A program made the translations under genes and the position numbers. Below the pieces are notes generated by a model. The model was given only the letters and a program-made list of their open reading frames with translations, ran no database searches and had not been told where the DNA came from. A stretch of 50,631 nucleotides of DNA from Spongospora subterranea (lineage: Eukaryota; Endomyxa; Phytomyxea; Plasmodiophorida; Plasmodiophoridae): assembly GCA_900404475.1 (NCBI GenBank), contig OUQQ01000187.1, positions 37,264 through 87,894 of the forward strand, given 5' to 3'. Positions 10,876 through 22,167 of the stretch are shown here, in pieces. Position 1 is the first letter of the stretch; each line of letters opens with the position of its first letter.

Positions 10876-11499
10876 TTATTTGACCTTCTTGACATTGGAT
10901 CCATCAACTGCAGAATAAACAATATTCGCCAAAATAACCATTATTAACGAAGCGAATATAATGATAGTGTGGGGAAGAACAGGATGACGATCGTCGACAA
11001 CCGAAATGAGTGAAGGGCTGAATATGAACATGCCAACGCTGAATGCGAGACAGCAAAAAGATGGCAGATTCTTTGGACTGCGACGAAGACTTGTTATGCT
11101 TAAAGCCAAGCTAACAATTATAAACAGGGTAGTGTTCGAAAACAATGCCAATCCGAAGGTTGACCAATCGAATTCACTTGAGCGGAGCAGATGATACTGA
11201 TGAAGGGCATTGGAGCAAAAAGAATCTGCAAACGACCACGAAATGGCAAGTGTTGTAGGATTGCGAGGTGCCAAAACAGAGATTATGATATAAAAACCAA
11301 CTATATCACAGCATCGTGAGACAACAGCTGGTGCGATATCAATGATAGGTGCAACCAAAACAATTCGAAGGAACTGTGTCGTGATGAACGCCATGAACCC
11401 CATCAACGACAACCGTCGGTTCTGTTCTTGTGCCTGTTGTAGAATAACATGTGGACCAACGGCAAGGGCAGCACAGTTAATGAAATGAAAGAGAGTCAT
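10876..11499 (-). CDS. TMEM147: TMEM147-like ER membrane protein (BOS complex / translocon-associated)
   Basis: Single exon of 207 residues. The start MTLFHFINCAALAVGPHVI matches the invariant N-terminus of TMEM147 (MTLFHFGNC), and SEFDWSTFGLALFSN matches its conserved central EFDW segment. About six or seven hydrophobic helices fill the chain, and it ends in a basic KKVK, compatible with an ER retrieval signal. In animals TMEM147 joins nicalin and NOMO in the BOS complex at the Sec61 translocon during multipass membrane-protein insertion. Length (family about 224) and topology fit. The gene stands alone between LETM1 and the interval after PEP mutase. Confidence 0.85.
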   Translation of the reverse strand: MTLFHFINCAALAVGPHVILQQAQEQNRRLSLMGFMAFITTQFLRIVLVAPIIDIAPAVVSRCCDIVGFYIIISVLAPRNPTTLAISWSFADSFCSNALHQYHLLRSSEFDWSTFGLALFSNTTLFIIVSLALSITSLRRSPKNLPSFCCLAFSVGMFIFSPSLISVVDDRHPVLPHTIIIFASLIMVILANIVYSAVDGSNVKKVK

Positions 11500-11638
11500 A
11501 GTGGTCCAACAAATTCTGGAAAGTCAATTTGTTGTTGACCACCTGATAATACTGATCCCTCGGTCTCAGGACCGTCACGCAACCAGGACTTTGAAACCGC
11601 AGGTTACCAACCACTACTCAACCGCCATCTACCATATT

Positions 11639-11749
11639 TAAATGCCTTAAAACCCTGGCCAAAGTATTCGCCAGCTAAATGCCTCAAAGCCCTGGCCAAA
11701 GTATTCGCCAGCTAAATGCCTCAAAGCCCTGGCCAAAGTATTCGCCAGC
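11639..11749. repeat. Three tandem copies of a 37-bp unit
   Basis: Units at 11639-11675, 11676-11712 and 11713-11749. The last two are identical and the first differs at two positions. The unit contains CCCTGGCCAAAGTATTCG. The array sits between the divergent 5' side of TMEM147 and the 3' end of LETM1, and no gene covers it. The rest of 11500-11894 shows nothing else I can support. Confidence 0.9.
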
Positions 11750-11894
11750 TACAGTATTTATGAGAATCCTGCACACCACTCTGGACGTGTTATATGTTTG
11801 AGAGACCAGATATGGATAAATGGACGCTCCCAACGGCTGACACAAAAAACTCTGGACAATTTATTTTGCTCCAATAAAGTACTACTTAAGTTTA

Positions 11895-13831
11895 TCATCT
11901 CGATGATGCAGATCCGCCATTTGAAGCTCCGTTAGATTTACGAATGAATTCTCGAAGCTCTTCAGTATCAATTTTTCCATCTTTCTTGATGTCTAGTTTT
12001 TTTACAATTTCGCGAGCTTCTTCATCAGTCTTGCAATCTTTGAGGCTGTTCTTTAGTGCACTTACAACCTCGTCGTAAGACATCTAGGTAAAGCCGGTCA
12101 GCAAGCAGTGAAACCACTAAAAAAAAGAAGTTGACACTCACCACCCCATCATGATCTCGATCAAGGACGTTTAGCTTATCGCCAATCTTCGAATCCGCTT
12201 TGTCAATATCGGCGCGTAATTCAGCCAGCATGTTACCAATTTTTTGTTGCAACCTTGTTTGTATGGTCTTTTCGTTTTCAATTTCAGATATCGCCGGGTC
12301 GGCTTCTTTCGCCGACGATTTCTCCTTTATGTCAAGTTTAGTCGTCTTCGGCGCAACAATAACAGTAGGCTCTTTGGCCGAAGAACCACCGTCTTTCCAT
12401 TTGGCTGTCAGCTGCTGCAATTTTTCCCTTTCTTGAACCACAGCGCTTTCGTCTGATAAAACCGCCAAATCTTCGCCAATATCTTTGATCTTGGATAACG
12501 TTTCCGGATCCGATTCATCCGAAATAACCTCGTTGCTGTTAGCCCGACTTTCACCTGCAACGTCTTTTACCTGCTTGGCTTTCTTATCAGCCTCCTCTTC
12601 TTTAAGTAATTCAAGCTGGAATTTGACGTCTTCAAGCTTCTCTGCATGACCATCTGGTTTCAAAGTTTCATCAATCGCCTCCTCAACAATCTTTTCATCA
12701 AATTGTGCTAATGTTGACTTGATTGCTTCCATAGCTGCTGGATTCTCCGTTTGGTTCAAAGTAAACACCCGTGAAAGGATGAGAAGAAGTGGCGGAATTG
12801 ACTTATTCGACGAAAGATCAAGCCAGCTCTGCAGTTGGCTTTTCAAAATTATTTCGTCAACACCTAACGCTCGCATGCCGCGATGCTGAACTGCGGAACG
12901 TAGCTCAGGAAGATTTAAAGAGAATATTCCTCCTTCCTCAATGATTGCACGATCGTCATCTCGAATGTCGTCCAGTCTCTTGAGAAGCTCATAACGTAGA
13001 CGCGTTTCTGTTCCGTACGTTGGCAACCCCATGTAACGACACAAACTGAGAAGTTGTTCGCGTGATAGATGTTCAAGAGTGAATTGGTCTTCAAACAAAG
13101 ATGCTAGTTCCCGCAGATCATCGTTTGTGACAAATTTTCCTTGCCGCACTCTGCCAAGCAACCGGATCAACCTCTCCGCTTTTTCTTTCGCTTCTTGAGA
13201 ATTATTTGACCGTTTTTCTATATCTTTCGCCACCACCTCAGTTGTTTCTTGTAAAAATTCAGCAAGCTCCAATCGCAATTTCAACTGTTTCTTCATGTTC
13301 TCCTCTTTCTTATGCTTGTCCTGAAAAGTAGATGGAAGCATATTCGGAAAAAGCATCAATGCAAATGGCAGCAGTAACTCCCTAAAAAGCATGAGAAACT
13401 AACCAAAATATCGGAAAAAGGTCCACTTACATGAAAGGGATTATAACAAAGAAAGCAAACGGCACAAGTCGAGCTAAGTCTGCAGCCGTAATTGCTAACA
13501 ATTTTCTTTCTCTCCTGCTGAGTTTCTCTCCGGTGGTCGATTTACGTACGAGTTTCGCGGCGGTAGATACATTTGCAGCTAAAAGTTTCGAGCCGTTCCA
13601 GTAGTGGACCAACACACCTTTAATGACTTCCAAGCGAGTTTGCTTTCCGTTTTTAGAATCTGTTGAATCAGTTGACAGAAATCGTCTAGCGCAGTGTAAA
13701 TAAACAGGACGAGAGAGCACAGAAGACGGGCGCAACGGATGATGCGATATCCGGAAGCCAGTGGAATACGGGGAGCAATGCAGAGCATTGCTTTGTCTAG
13801 TCAATAGACGCAGCGCTCTTACCGAGCTCAT
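11895..13831 (-). CDS. LETM1: LETM1-family mitochondrial inner-membrane protein with EF-hand
   Basis: Exons 13431-13831, 12142-13381 and 11895-12083; introns 49 and 58 bp; 609 residues. The Arg-rich, acid-poor start (MSSVRALRLLTRQSN) looks like a mitochondrial presequence. The single membrane segment crosses the first splice joint (LVPFAFFVIIPFM, then ELLLPFALMLFPNMLPSTF), a family hallmark. The LETM1 ribosome-binding-like domain follows (LSREQLLSLCRYMGLPTYGT, LRSAVQHRGMRALG). A long acidic coiled-coil region (about 380-540) leads to a canonical EF-hand loop split by intron 2 (DRDHDGV, then MSYDE) and a second degenerate EF-hand (DIKKDGKIDTEE). LETM1 acts in mitochondrial K+/H+ or Ca2+/H+ exchange and volume control. 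Confidence 0.95.
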
Positions 13832-15529
13832 TATGCCAGCAACTTCTAATGTAGCAGGAATGGGGTGGGCAAAAGTCTAATTCAGTCCCAGGTCACTCGT
13901 AACACGGATCTTGCTGGGCCTGCAACAGCTTGACGGGTCAAGGCGTCAACAACAGGTCATTGGTACAAGGCGGCTCCGCTCTTTTCTCCCACACACTATC
14001 AGTAACCCGTAACACCTCCACGGATCACAACTCTGTATTTATGGAACCGATGTCTCCCATCGGGCAGCGAAGGTTAAGATTGAATGGATACAGACGACCT
14101 CTTGGTCACTGAGAAGAGCATACTCCAAGTCTGGCTCGGAAATGAAAAGTGATCAAGACGGTGCTGACGGTTTTGAACCTGGAAATTTGCCCCAACATCA
14201 ACCAACATCGACAGCTCTATGCGAAGATGCTGCACGAAGATTACTGTGCTGAGAAACCTAAGTCCCCTGCTGGGCATTTCTGCTGAAGGTTCAGTGCGAA
14301 TATTGTTTTTCTTGAAGTTCGTAGACGCTGTCGTGGAGCATGATGAGTACTTTCGTCAAAATCACGACTGTACCGCAAAATATGTGCTGCAGCAAGTGCG
14401 CTTGAGGACTTCAGGAATCAGCTGATGAATGTGACGGTCTGGTCGCCTTCGTCTAGCAGAATCTATCATGCTGAAAATCCTTTGCATATTCTGTAGCGCT
14501 ATTGAAGGAGTATTCAGCAATCACTGTCTGGGACCTTTAAACGTAAACGACAAGCGAAACATGCCAGGAATGGTATCGATTGTATGCACTGGTCTTGGCC
14601 AAACTGCTCCAAAGCATGGGTAGGGCAGTTTTCAGGTAAATGGCGCATTGAATCAGTAATCTGAAGCGTGAGTGAGAATCAGGCAAAGAAGGACATCCGA
14701 TAATCGTTCTGCAGCCGTCTTAGATCTTGTAGGACGCGTCTGGCATTGCTTTTTCTGTATGCCGGGCGTAATTACTATACTGTGGCAACGTTCTGGAGCG
14801 TTCCACGCTCCTCCGAGATGCGTTGAATGCGAATCTTGTCGAGTAAAGTACACCTTGAGTGGCAAACAATATAACATGGGATGTTTGGTTGACGAATGAA
14901 TCGATCGGGAATATGCCTGCTTTGTGAAAACAGTTCCTCATCCAATTGGGAACAAGGCAAAACAATTCGCAAAAATGCAGGAAGGGTATCGGAAAGACGT
15001 GGAAAGGCCATTTTGGAGGAAATGAAGCATTAACTTTTACAATCGCGATGGCATATAATCATGAACCCATCATTTTGCACATGATCATAGAAGATGAACT
15101 GGATGTGTAAGGCCTAGTGTCTGAAGCAGAAAGGCTCCCGGAGATTGCAATTACTGGTTTACCTGTTGACAATGGAGCCCCTGATTTTCTCTCTCCTTCG
15201 TCAACAGGTAAAACAGTAATCAGGTTCTCCTGATTCAAACACTCACTACCAGACTTTGGCGCTGCTGTAACTGCGTAATTTGGGTTCTGTTGTGAAATCA
15301 GGAAATCACACAATTTCCACGGATTGAGTTTCTTGCACACGATCTGCGGATCATACCTCCTCCTCGTCTTCTGCCGTTATCTTATTTGAGTGTCATTTAC
15401 AAAATTGTTCGTACAGTACAGTAATTCGAACTTCTTACTGTACTACATTTTCCAACAGAGCGCCAACCCAGCGATCAATCAAGATACTCCGCAGTCCGCA
15501 CAAGGTCAGGCCTCTGAGAAGCATCCCAA
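13832..15529. other. Interval without a recognised gene; one unassigned minus-strand reading frame
   Basis: A minus-strand frame from about 15376 to 15059 encodes a non-repetitive peptide (YDPQIVCKKLNPWKLCDFL ... SSSSSMIMCKMMGS) of about 105 residues. It starts behind a stop with no good ATG, so it may be a terminal exon or a remnant. I do not recognise it. The remainder, including the region beyond the LETM1 start, shows no coherent frame or repeat. Confidence 0.3.
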
Positions 15530-15948
15530 ATGGCAGGGCTTTCCTGGAAATTCCTCCAAATTTCCCCAACTGCGTCTTTTTGCCCTTCGTGCCATTCAAT
15601 CATGACTCTACCGGATGAAAACGATAACAGTTCGTGCTACGAATGTGGGCATGTTTGTCGGGCGGAAGGTCCTTTTTTTCTCGGTCGATTTCTATCATTT
15701 TAATCCTCTTTCCAGATCTTAATGTTGCCAAGGAGATTGATTCACGCTCATACAGGGATCACGCCAAGACGTCTCTAGTATCCTCTGACCATGTTAGTGC
15801 CACCAGGGCAACGGTTCAAGAAGAATGTCCTTCCTGCGGACATCCAGAGCTGTCGTTCTATACAATGCAAATGCGTTCGGCTGATGAAGGGCAGACTGTT
15901 TTCTATGAATGCCTCAATTGCAAGCATAAATATTCGCTAAATAATTAG
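15530..15948 (+). CDS. RPA12: RNA polymerase I subunit RPA12 (A12.2)
   Basis: Exons 15530-15668 and 15716-15948, intron 47 bp, 123 residues, matching the usual length of about 125. The N-terminal zinc ribbon has C-x2-C (FCPSCHSIM) and C-x2-C plus an extra Cys (CYECGHVC). The C-terminal TFIIS-like ribbon has [20 protein letters not shown] then CLNCKHKY. The acidic hairpin tip RSADEGQT carries the D-E pair that enters the active centre to stimulate RNA cleavage. The protein supports cleavage and termination by Pol I in the nucleolus. The start is the first ATG before the first zinc pair. Confidence 0.93.
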
Positions 15949-16005
15949 ACTTTACACAAGTTGTAGTTTAATAATAATAAGATAGTTGTTGTTATTTTTT
16001 ACAAG

Positions 16006-18796
16006 TTAGATATCAGGAACACACGCTCGAACAGGAAGCTCTATGTGATCTGCAATCTCAAAATTCAATCGCAATGATTTCATTGGAACTCTCTGTGGAG
16101 AAACAGGCATTGTCCGCGATCGTCCTAAAGCAAACTGGGTCTCAGGGTACGAAGCAGCTTTCTTGTGAAATGACGGCTCAGCGCTAATTGCTTCAATTAT
16201 TCTTCGCTTCGTTCGTTTCATTTGTTCCTCAATTTCAGATTCTCCTATTTTAGCTAAAAAAAATCAGTATATAGGAACTTCAACGAAACCACCCCACTAA
16301 CCCTCAAAATGGCATTCTTGTTGATGACGCATGATTCGGCCGATTCGCGATACTCGCATGATCTGGTATATCCTCAAAAGTACACAGGCTGTGAGTACAG
16401 GTGAAACTCTGGGAACAAATAATTGCAAGAAAGCAGCAAAGAATGCACAAACAACTACAACGAGGTCGAAAACGACGACGGCAGATCGTGTGAAGAATTT
16501 GGGTCCTGCTGCATAGAATTTCGCAAGCCTAATACAAGAGGTGAGTAAAATTAACGATAGAACACAAAAGATGTACATTTCAATAACGAATAAACTTGGG
16601 ATGATTGGAGTGACATATGGCAAGAACAGATGCGGGGAAAGGCTTTCAAAATAAGAAAGCATGACAATGACAGTTTGAAGCAGAATGCACCAAAAGAGCA
16701 GAATCTGGAACCTTCCTCCAAATATTGCCATAGATACCTGATACAAAAACGGTTGACCAGATATCAAATTTGATTAGATCCGTCGATTACCCGTAAACGG
16801 AGCCTATCAGAATTGTCAAGGAGCATCAATGTAGACGCGCGTCGCAGCTGCGATGGTGTTACAGAAACAGCAGTCATATCCTGAATACTGCTTTAGTTTG
16901 ATCAATCGTAATGGGAGAACGCCAAATCAAGACCCACCAATACGGGCTTGGATGCCTTTCTCCTGGCTTCAAGAACGATATCAAGATCGACTAGCTGTCC
17001 AACGTGAATGATGATCGTATATATTGGAACGGTCCATGCAAAACAGGTTAAAAGAACACCGAGGGGAACTGATTCGCCAACGGTTAATTACAGTAAAACA
17101 CATTTACGTAAACACTGACTAAGAGCGAATGGATAAGCCCAATATCTCCCGGCGAAGATGTACGTGTGGAATTGAAAAAGGGTGGCAAAATAGCATACCA
17201 CAAGAAATAAACAGACCTGCATGAGCCTAAACAGCGCCTAGGTTCAGTGTTTGCATCAACAGACTAATAGTTTTAGAAATACCTAAGCATGAAAACATGT
17301 GAGTTGAACCAAAAAAGGTTCATTTGTGAAAACTCGACATTATGCACCGATTGAACCCGCGCTAATCGAGGTGGTTCGAGTTCACTTGCTTCAACATGAG
17401 GTTGATTCGAGGCAGATGGGAATAAGACAACATCTGGCGATGAACCTAACCTCATATAGTCATGATGATTTGTAATATACATGAATATTGCAAAGACTAG
17501 GCACCTGTTTGACCCCAATGGTCAATTTGAAACGTTCTTGCAACACGCCTTAATGCAGATTCTGACGTAAAGTGAACCACAGGCTGTTGAGGGTTTTCTC
17601 CATCATCGTATGCATAAGACAGTGAGCTTTCATGAGATCCGTCGTCATCATCGCCCCAATGATCGATATAGTACCTTTGGAATAGAGTTAGCAGTGTAAT
17701 GAAAAACACAGAACTGTTCAGTAAACCTTGCGGCAACAGGGTCAAAGTCAATCATTTCAGAGTGACAGAGAATTTCAGACAAAATAGATCTGGTCTTGAA
17801 CAATATCGATACTGGGATTACGCAAAGGGACGTGCCTAAAACAGCAAACGTGATACGCCAGAACGTGAAAATGTAATCTGGACAGATATACATCAGATAA
17901 CGACATGATTGAAATGCTGTCAACGGACTTTCAGATGTTATTCCAATAGAATTACGCTGTAGCATATCGAGAATAACAAGCACAACCAATGACATCCAGC
18001 ATGTCGAGTGAATATCCCCAAACTGCAGAAGCACGTGGCTTTTACATTTTCGAAGATAACGAGCAAAGGAAAATGAGGGTGGAAGATGGTTAGAATGTAG
18101 GAAATGAAGACGGAGATCGTGGAACGATATCTGCTCGACAAGTGTAAAATACCTGAAGTACTGGGATCAGACCAAAATAAAACTAGTTAAAAAAACGAGT
18201 CGCCACCTGAGATACAAAGGAAAATGAAGAAATTGACCAGCAAAACTCATTTCATCCATTGACTGCCTAATTGTGTCAAACTTGGCCTTGTTTTCTAGAT
18301 ATACTGAATGATGCTGTTGTTCGATTCCATCCCAGAATTTCGATATGCGAACAGACAACGTCATCAGCAGGGCAGTAAATGTAGTATAACCAAACGCAAT
18401 AAGAAAAATCTGAGATTAAGTTCAATCATTTGGTAAAAATCAAATATTTCAGTGGTTTACCAAAATGTGAATCGATTCGAATGTCGTTTTGGTATAGTGC
18501 AAGGCCTCCCAGTTATGTAACTCGATAATAAATAGCCCGAATGAAATTAATCCAAGAACCATGAGCTCTCTATACAAATGATGAAGCATCTCCGACAAAT
18601 GCTTATGTCGTTTCAGAACCTAGAAAACATTGAAACCCGACTCGACTTCAGCACAATTCAGCAACCGTACTTGCTCAAGCTTTATCGAGGCAACATGCAT
18701 CAGCAGCGTAATCATTATAGTTAAAACTGCAATAAACTCATGTGTGTTGGCTGCTTTATGCAAAATATCCGCTTCATCGTCGTCTGCCTCGCTCAT
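16006..18796 (-). CDS. MLO-family seven-helix protein fused to an Hv1-like voltage-sensor domain
   Basis: Eleven exons: 18671-18796, 18461-18619, 18207-18409, 17727-18152, 17505-17674, 17283-17445, 17108-17226, 16938-17068, 16791-16880, 16302-16737 and 16006-16253. All phases agree, giving 756 residues. MLO hallmarks, in order: a first helix followed by a basic loop and YRELMVLGLISF; ISFHDLRLHFLHSNHL with FSFARYL; LFWFNSHVFMLRLMQVCLFL near residue 400 (plant MLO: LFWF...LIH..LFQ); and VPIYTIIIHVG (plant MLO: LPLYALVTQMG). After a linker, residues about 530-670 hold four more helices resembling Hv1: RFQILLFW (S1), SAVVVFDLVVVV (S3), and an S4 with arginines every third residue (LLRIYQIMRVSRIGRIMR), then a charged, possibly coiled-coil tail. 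MLO proteins are membrane calcium-linked proteins. The fusion is seen directly; its activity is not known. One intron is only 39 bp. Confidence 0.82.
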
Positions 18797-19345
18797 GCCA
18801 CTATATATTGGCTATAAAGGAAGTGTAGTGTGTTGATCAAATGCCGAGATTGTCACGGAGATCCAGGGAAATAAGCGGACATAGACTAATCCCGTGTACT
18901 AATCAGCGACAGCAGCGCAAGTGACTCTCTGAAAATGGGGGTCAGGAGTCGGGGCTCACTCAGGAACCAGGTCTAGATGGATACAGCAAATACTGATCGC
19001 AAAGGGGAACGTCAATGAAGGTGGGTCTAATTGTGACGAATCTTAGGAAAGATCTCCAAGATACTTATCGAAACAGATTCGAGCACACGGTACATCGATC
19101 AGACTAATATCGAGTAAAATTTAAAAAGAATGATGCGACATTAAAGTTCACGGGTTATCCCAACCAATTTTTCATTGACTTAGTAGACACACCGTTTTTA
19201 CCATAGGGCATCGCCTGACGGAAGTCAGACGAGTTTTTTATGTGTAATTGACCTGTAATTGTTATGAATTCAACCACCTAGCGAAAATGTTGTAAGTATT
19301 GAGATGAGGTACCGCTGAACCCGATCGTCAACTCTATCTTGATCA
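18797..19345. other. Intergenic, nothing supported
   Basis: Lies between the divergent MLO-fusion and Frizzled-type genes and probably holds both promoters. A CTGAC/GTCAG stem with a GGAA tetraloop occurs near 19212-19225, but is too short to call. No reading frame or repeat is convincing. Confidence 0.4.
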
Positions 19346-19903
19346 TTGTATATACTGCCATTATCAATGGTTTTCGTTCACGTTCAACATGATCAGGTTA
19401 CAGTATCTGTACAGCTCGGTGCTGGATCAGCCGAATGGACTAAATCAAAGTTGCAATGGCTGCATGAAATCGGATGTATTGTATTGTTGGCGATATTCAT
19501 CTTCTACCTGTCACTCGACGTCAGGGAATCTGAGCAACCTATATCCATCCCTTGTGCACACATCCACAATCTATCAGGAATCTGCGATATGTTCTCATTC
19601 ATGCCAGTTAATTCTGCAATCCATGTTGTGGACGAGATCGAGGCAGGAATCAGTTCTGGGACATTGTTCGGCACACAAACTTCATCAGAATGCATCGCAA
19701 AGCAAAATCTGCTAATGTGTGCAGTTATGGTAGAACCATGCACCGGCTTCTTCAGGACCCCAATTCCCATTTGCGTTGGTATGTGCACATCATATATACA
19801 GTCATGCTATCTCTTGAATATTACGGAGGCAAAACCAATTTGTCACGACAATCGGAAAATTCTGAGGCTCGCTAGCCCTGGGCAAGACTGTTTCTCGAGG
19901 TAA
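19346..19903 (+). CDS. Small membrane-anchored or secreted protein with Frizzled-type cysteine-rich domain
   Basis: 185 residues in one exon. A hydrophobic stretch (CIVLLAIFIFYLSLDV, residues about 45-60) could act as a signal anchor. The true start could be a later ATG or lie in an unrecognised upstream exon. After it come exactly ten cysteines. The central spacing C-x8-C-x6-C (CIAKQNLLMC, then CAVMVEPC) and the following PIPICVGMCTSYIQSC (C-x3-C-x6-C) reproduce the Frizzled domain pattern seen in Frizzled, sFRP and similar proteins. There is no seven-helix region after the domain: the frame stops after DCFSR. A donor at the stop would add only eight residues. Fz domains bind lipidated or other ligands; the ligand here is unknown. 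Domain call fairly firm, start uncertain. Confidence 0.72.
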   Translation: MYILPLSMVFVHVQHDQVTVSVQLGAGSAEWTKSKLQWLHEIGCIVLLAIFIFYLSLDVRESEQPISIPCAHIHNLSGICDMFSFMPVNSAIHVVDEIEAGISSGTLFGTQTSSECIAKQNLLMCAVMVEPCTGFFRTPIPICVGMCTSYIQSCYLLNITEAKPICHDNRKILRLASPGQDCFSR

Positions 19904-20301
19904 CCGTTGCTTGGCTCGGGAGAATCATTGTCGATGCCACTAGATATAGCGATTGGGTGGACTTCTAATGGACGCTTTGGTTATATAACCCTTCAAGAGG
20001 CAGTACATTTGTTCGCTGCACACTTAATTTGTCCGACAACTTCCTGAGAGACCGACTACCTGCTATTCTGTATGCCGAACATTACCCGATAGTGCCTCAC
20101 ATCAAGGTCGATGCCGCAGCGATATCAAATCGTATAAACTAGAAATCGTTTACGAAGACAATCCCAGTCCATTATCACGACAGTCGACACGCAGCATGAG
20201 CTTGTAGGCGCGGCCTTCTGGACAGTGACAATCTAATCGTCTCGCTTGGCGAGTTGTGTGTTGACACCACCATCGATAGCAGTACTCGACCTTCGTCCAC
20301 A

Positions 20302-22115
20302 ATGATTCTCGTTTTTGTTCTCCCCGTTGTTTTTATGGTAATTGAATGGCTTGAACGACAACCATTATTCTTATGCGCTCTTTTTCTGGTAGCTGTTGTT
20401 AGGAAGTATTTTCTGCATCCATGTGTATACGGATGTGAAAGAAAGATCTTTCGTGACACAATCCATTGCTACTTTAACTGTTTTCGCATCATTATGTGCA
20501 ATGTACAGTTATGCATTGTTTGAGTGCTTAATTTAGCTGCTAATCTATCACTATTCAGGTTCCTTTTGCCAGTAGATGTTTATTTTCTTGGCAAATCAAC
20601 GCCAGATGGCCATGATGTCGTCAAGGTTCTTTATCTAGGTATGTTGAATATATTCTGAACGCCATCCTGTTTCAGTACCTGATCTATGAGATGCCAATAT
20701 TCAGGAATATACTCTTTTCTAGCGATATCCGCGTTCGCGATGTTGCCCTTTGCATACTTTTATTATGAAGAAGAAGATGGCATGAACGAGTCGCTTCCTC
20801 GAGCCTATAGATCGTGCAAATATACGATTAGTTTTGTCGCAGCTTTTGTTTTTTTAATTTCAGCCTTAGTCCTTTTCGATCTTCACCACTTGCTGGAAGA
20901 GGACAATAAATCGCGATTATTGGACATTTTTTCCGTCATTATGGGAATAATGATCGCAATTGGTCATCTTGGATGGATGACATATTCTGTAAGGAGTGAG
21001 GCCACGCTCATTACAGCATTGGGTAATTTTTTTATTTTTTTTAGGCATATGGTCTAGCCTGGCTTCCTATCATAATGTTTGAATCAAGAAAAACATCTCC
21101 TTCAAGAACTCTGGCATCTTCAACCCCCAACCAAGACTCGGAACTTGTTAAGCTACATTCCCAAGAAGAGCAGCTCCAAGCCCGATATGTGTCGCTTCCG
21201 CAAAGTGCATGGTCTCGCGAAGATCGGCTGGGTTTGTCAGTTATACAAGGCTTTTTTGCATCTAACTCATCAACATAGAACTGGCCAAGTTGCAGCATCG
21301 AGAGGCGCAACTAGCTCTCAATTGTGACAATTACGCTATCGCTCAACAATCGCCCAGCTCGCCTTCATTGGCCAATTTAGGACGATGTTTGGTAGGCTGT
21401 CTGTTTTTTTTATGCTCAGTGTTGATTGCCACATCATTGGTACTAAGCGTCACCGATAAAGTAATCAACTCCAAGTGCGGCTTCTTCTGCGGCTACAAGA
21501 GTGACCAAACTCTGCCCAACCCTATCGACATGCTTCTCAGCTATGCATCTCTCGCTTTCCCCTTGGATTTTATTTGCTTCGCTTTCATAGCCCTATATTT
21601 ATTCTTGGCAACTTTAACCGGTTTAGTCCAGCTCGGGGTTCGCATCGTTTTCATAAAGGTGATAATCATAGTACGCTTCGATTCGAACTGCTAACTTGAC
21701 TCTACAATAGCTTTACAATATTCGAGCTTATCGCACTAAACAAAATGCGTTGCTGATGGCTGTATGGTTAATTGTATTTGTTTTATTAGCTGTCAATGTC
21801 CAAACTCTCGTACTTGCTCCACACTATGCGTCGTTTGGCAGCCAGACAGTTGTCGGAGATGACGGTCGCAATCAACCTTGCCAGTTAAATGATGCAGGAA
21901 GAAATTGCCAAGTTTCAGAGTTATTCAAATTGGATCAATTACTATCTGACAACATGCCCCTTCTTGGCGGATTATTATTCTTTTCAAACATCGCCATGTT
22001 ATTAGTCTACTTTGCAACCACGATCTGGACGTGTTGTACGAAAAACAGGCGTGACCTTGCACATCTTCGCGATATCGAGGACACTGATGATTTAGCGGAA
22101 TACTTAGTCTCATAG
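20302..22115 (+). CDS. LMBRD1: LMBRD1-like lysosomal membrane protein (LMBR1 domain)
   Basis: Seven exons: 20302-20337, 20393-20517, 20559-20638, 20705-20988, 21045-21231, 21279-21658 and 21711-22115; introns 55, 41, 66, 56, 47 and 52 bp; 498 residues (human 540). Landmarks: ALFLLPVDVYFLGKS after helix 2, the FAYFYYEEEDGM motif, a central cytosolic coiled coil (LAKLQHREAQLAL), NLGRCLVGCLFFLC, CGFFCGYKSDQTLPNPIDML, and QTLVLAPHYASFGSQ. These follow LMBD1, the partner of ABCD4 in exporting cobalamin from lysosomes. Whether this organism uses it for cobalamin is inference. Exon 1 is only 12 codons and was chosen because it completes helix 1 in frame. The region 19904-20301 before it shows nothing supported. 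Confidence 0.9.
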
Positions 22116-22167
22116 TCTCTTCGTTTACAATATATAAATCCTATTTTTTAGAAAATCCATTGCTTTT

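Noticed and set aside
12200..12456. Two overlapping plus-strand frames of 70-78 codons
   Set aside because: They are antisense to the acidic coiled-coil part of LETM1 and have no independent features.
17358..17382. GGTTCGAG as a tRNA T-loop
   Set aside because: No acceptor or anticodon stem can be drawn around it and it lies inside an MLO-gene exon.
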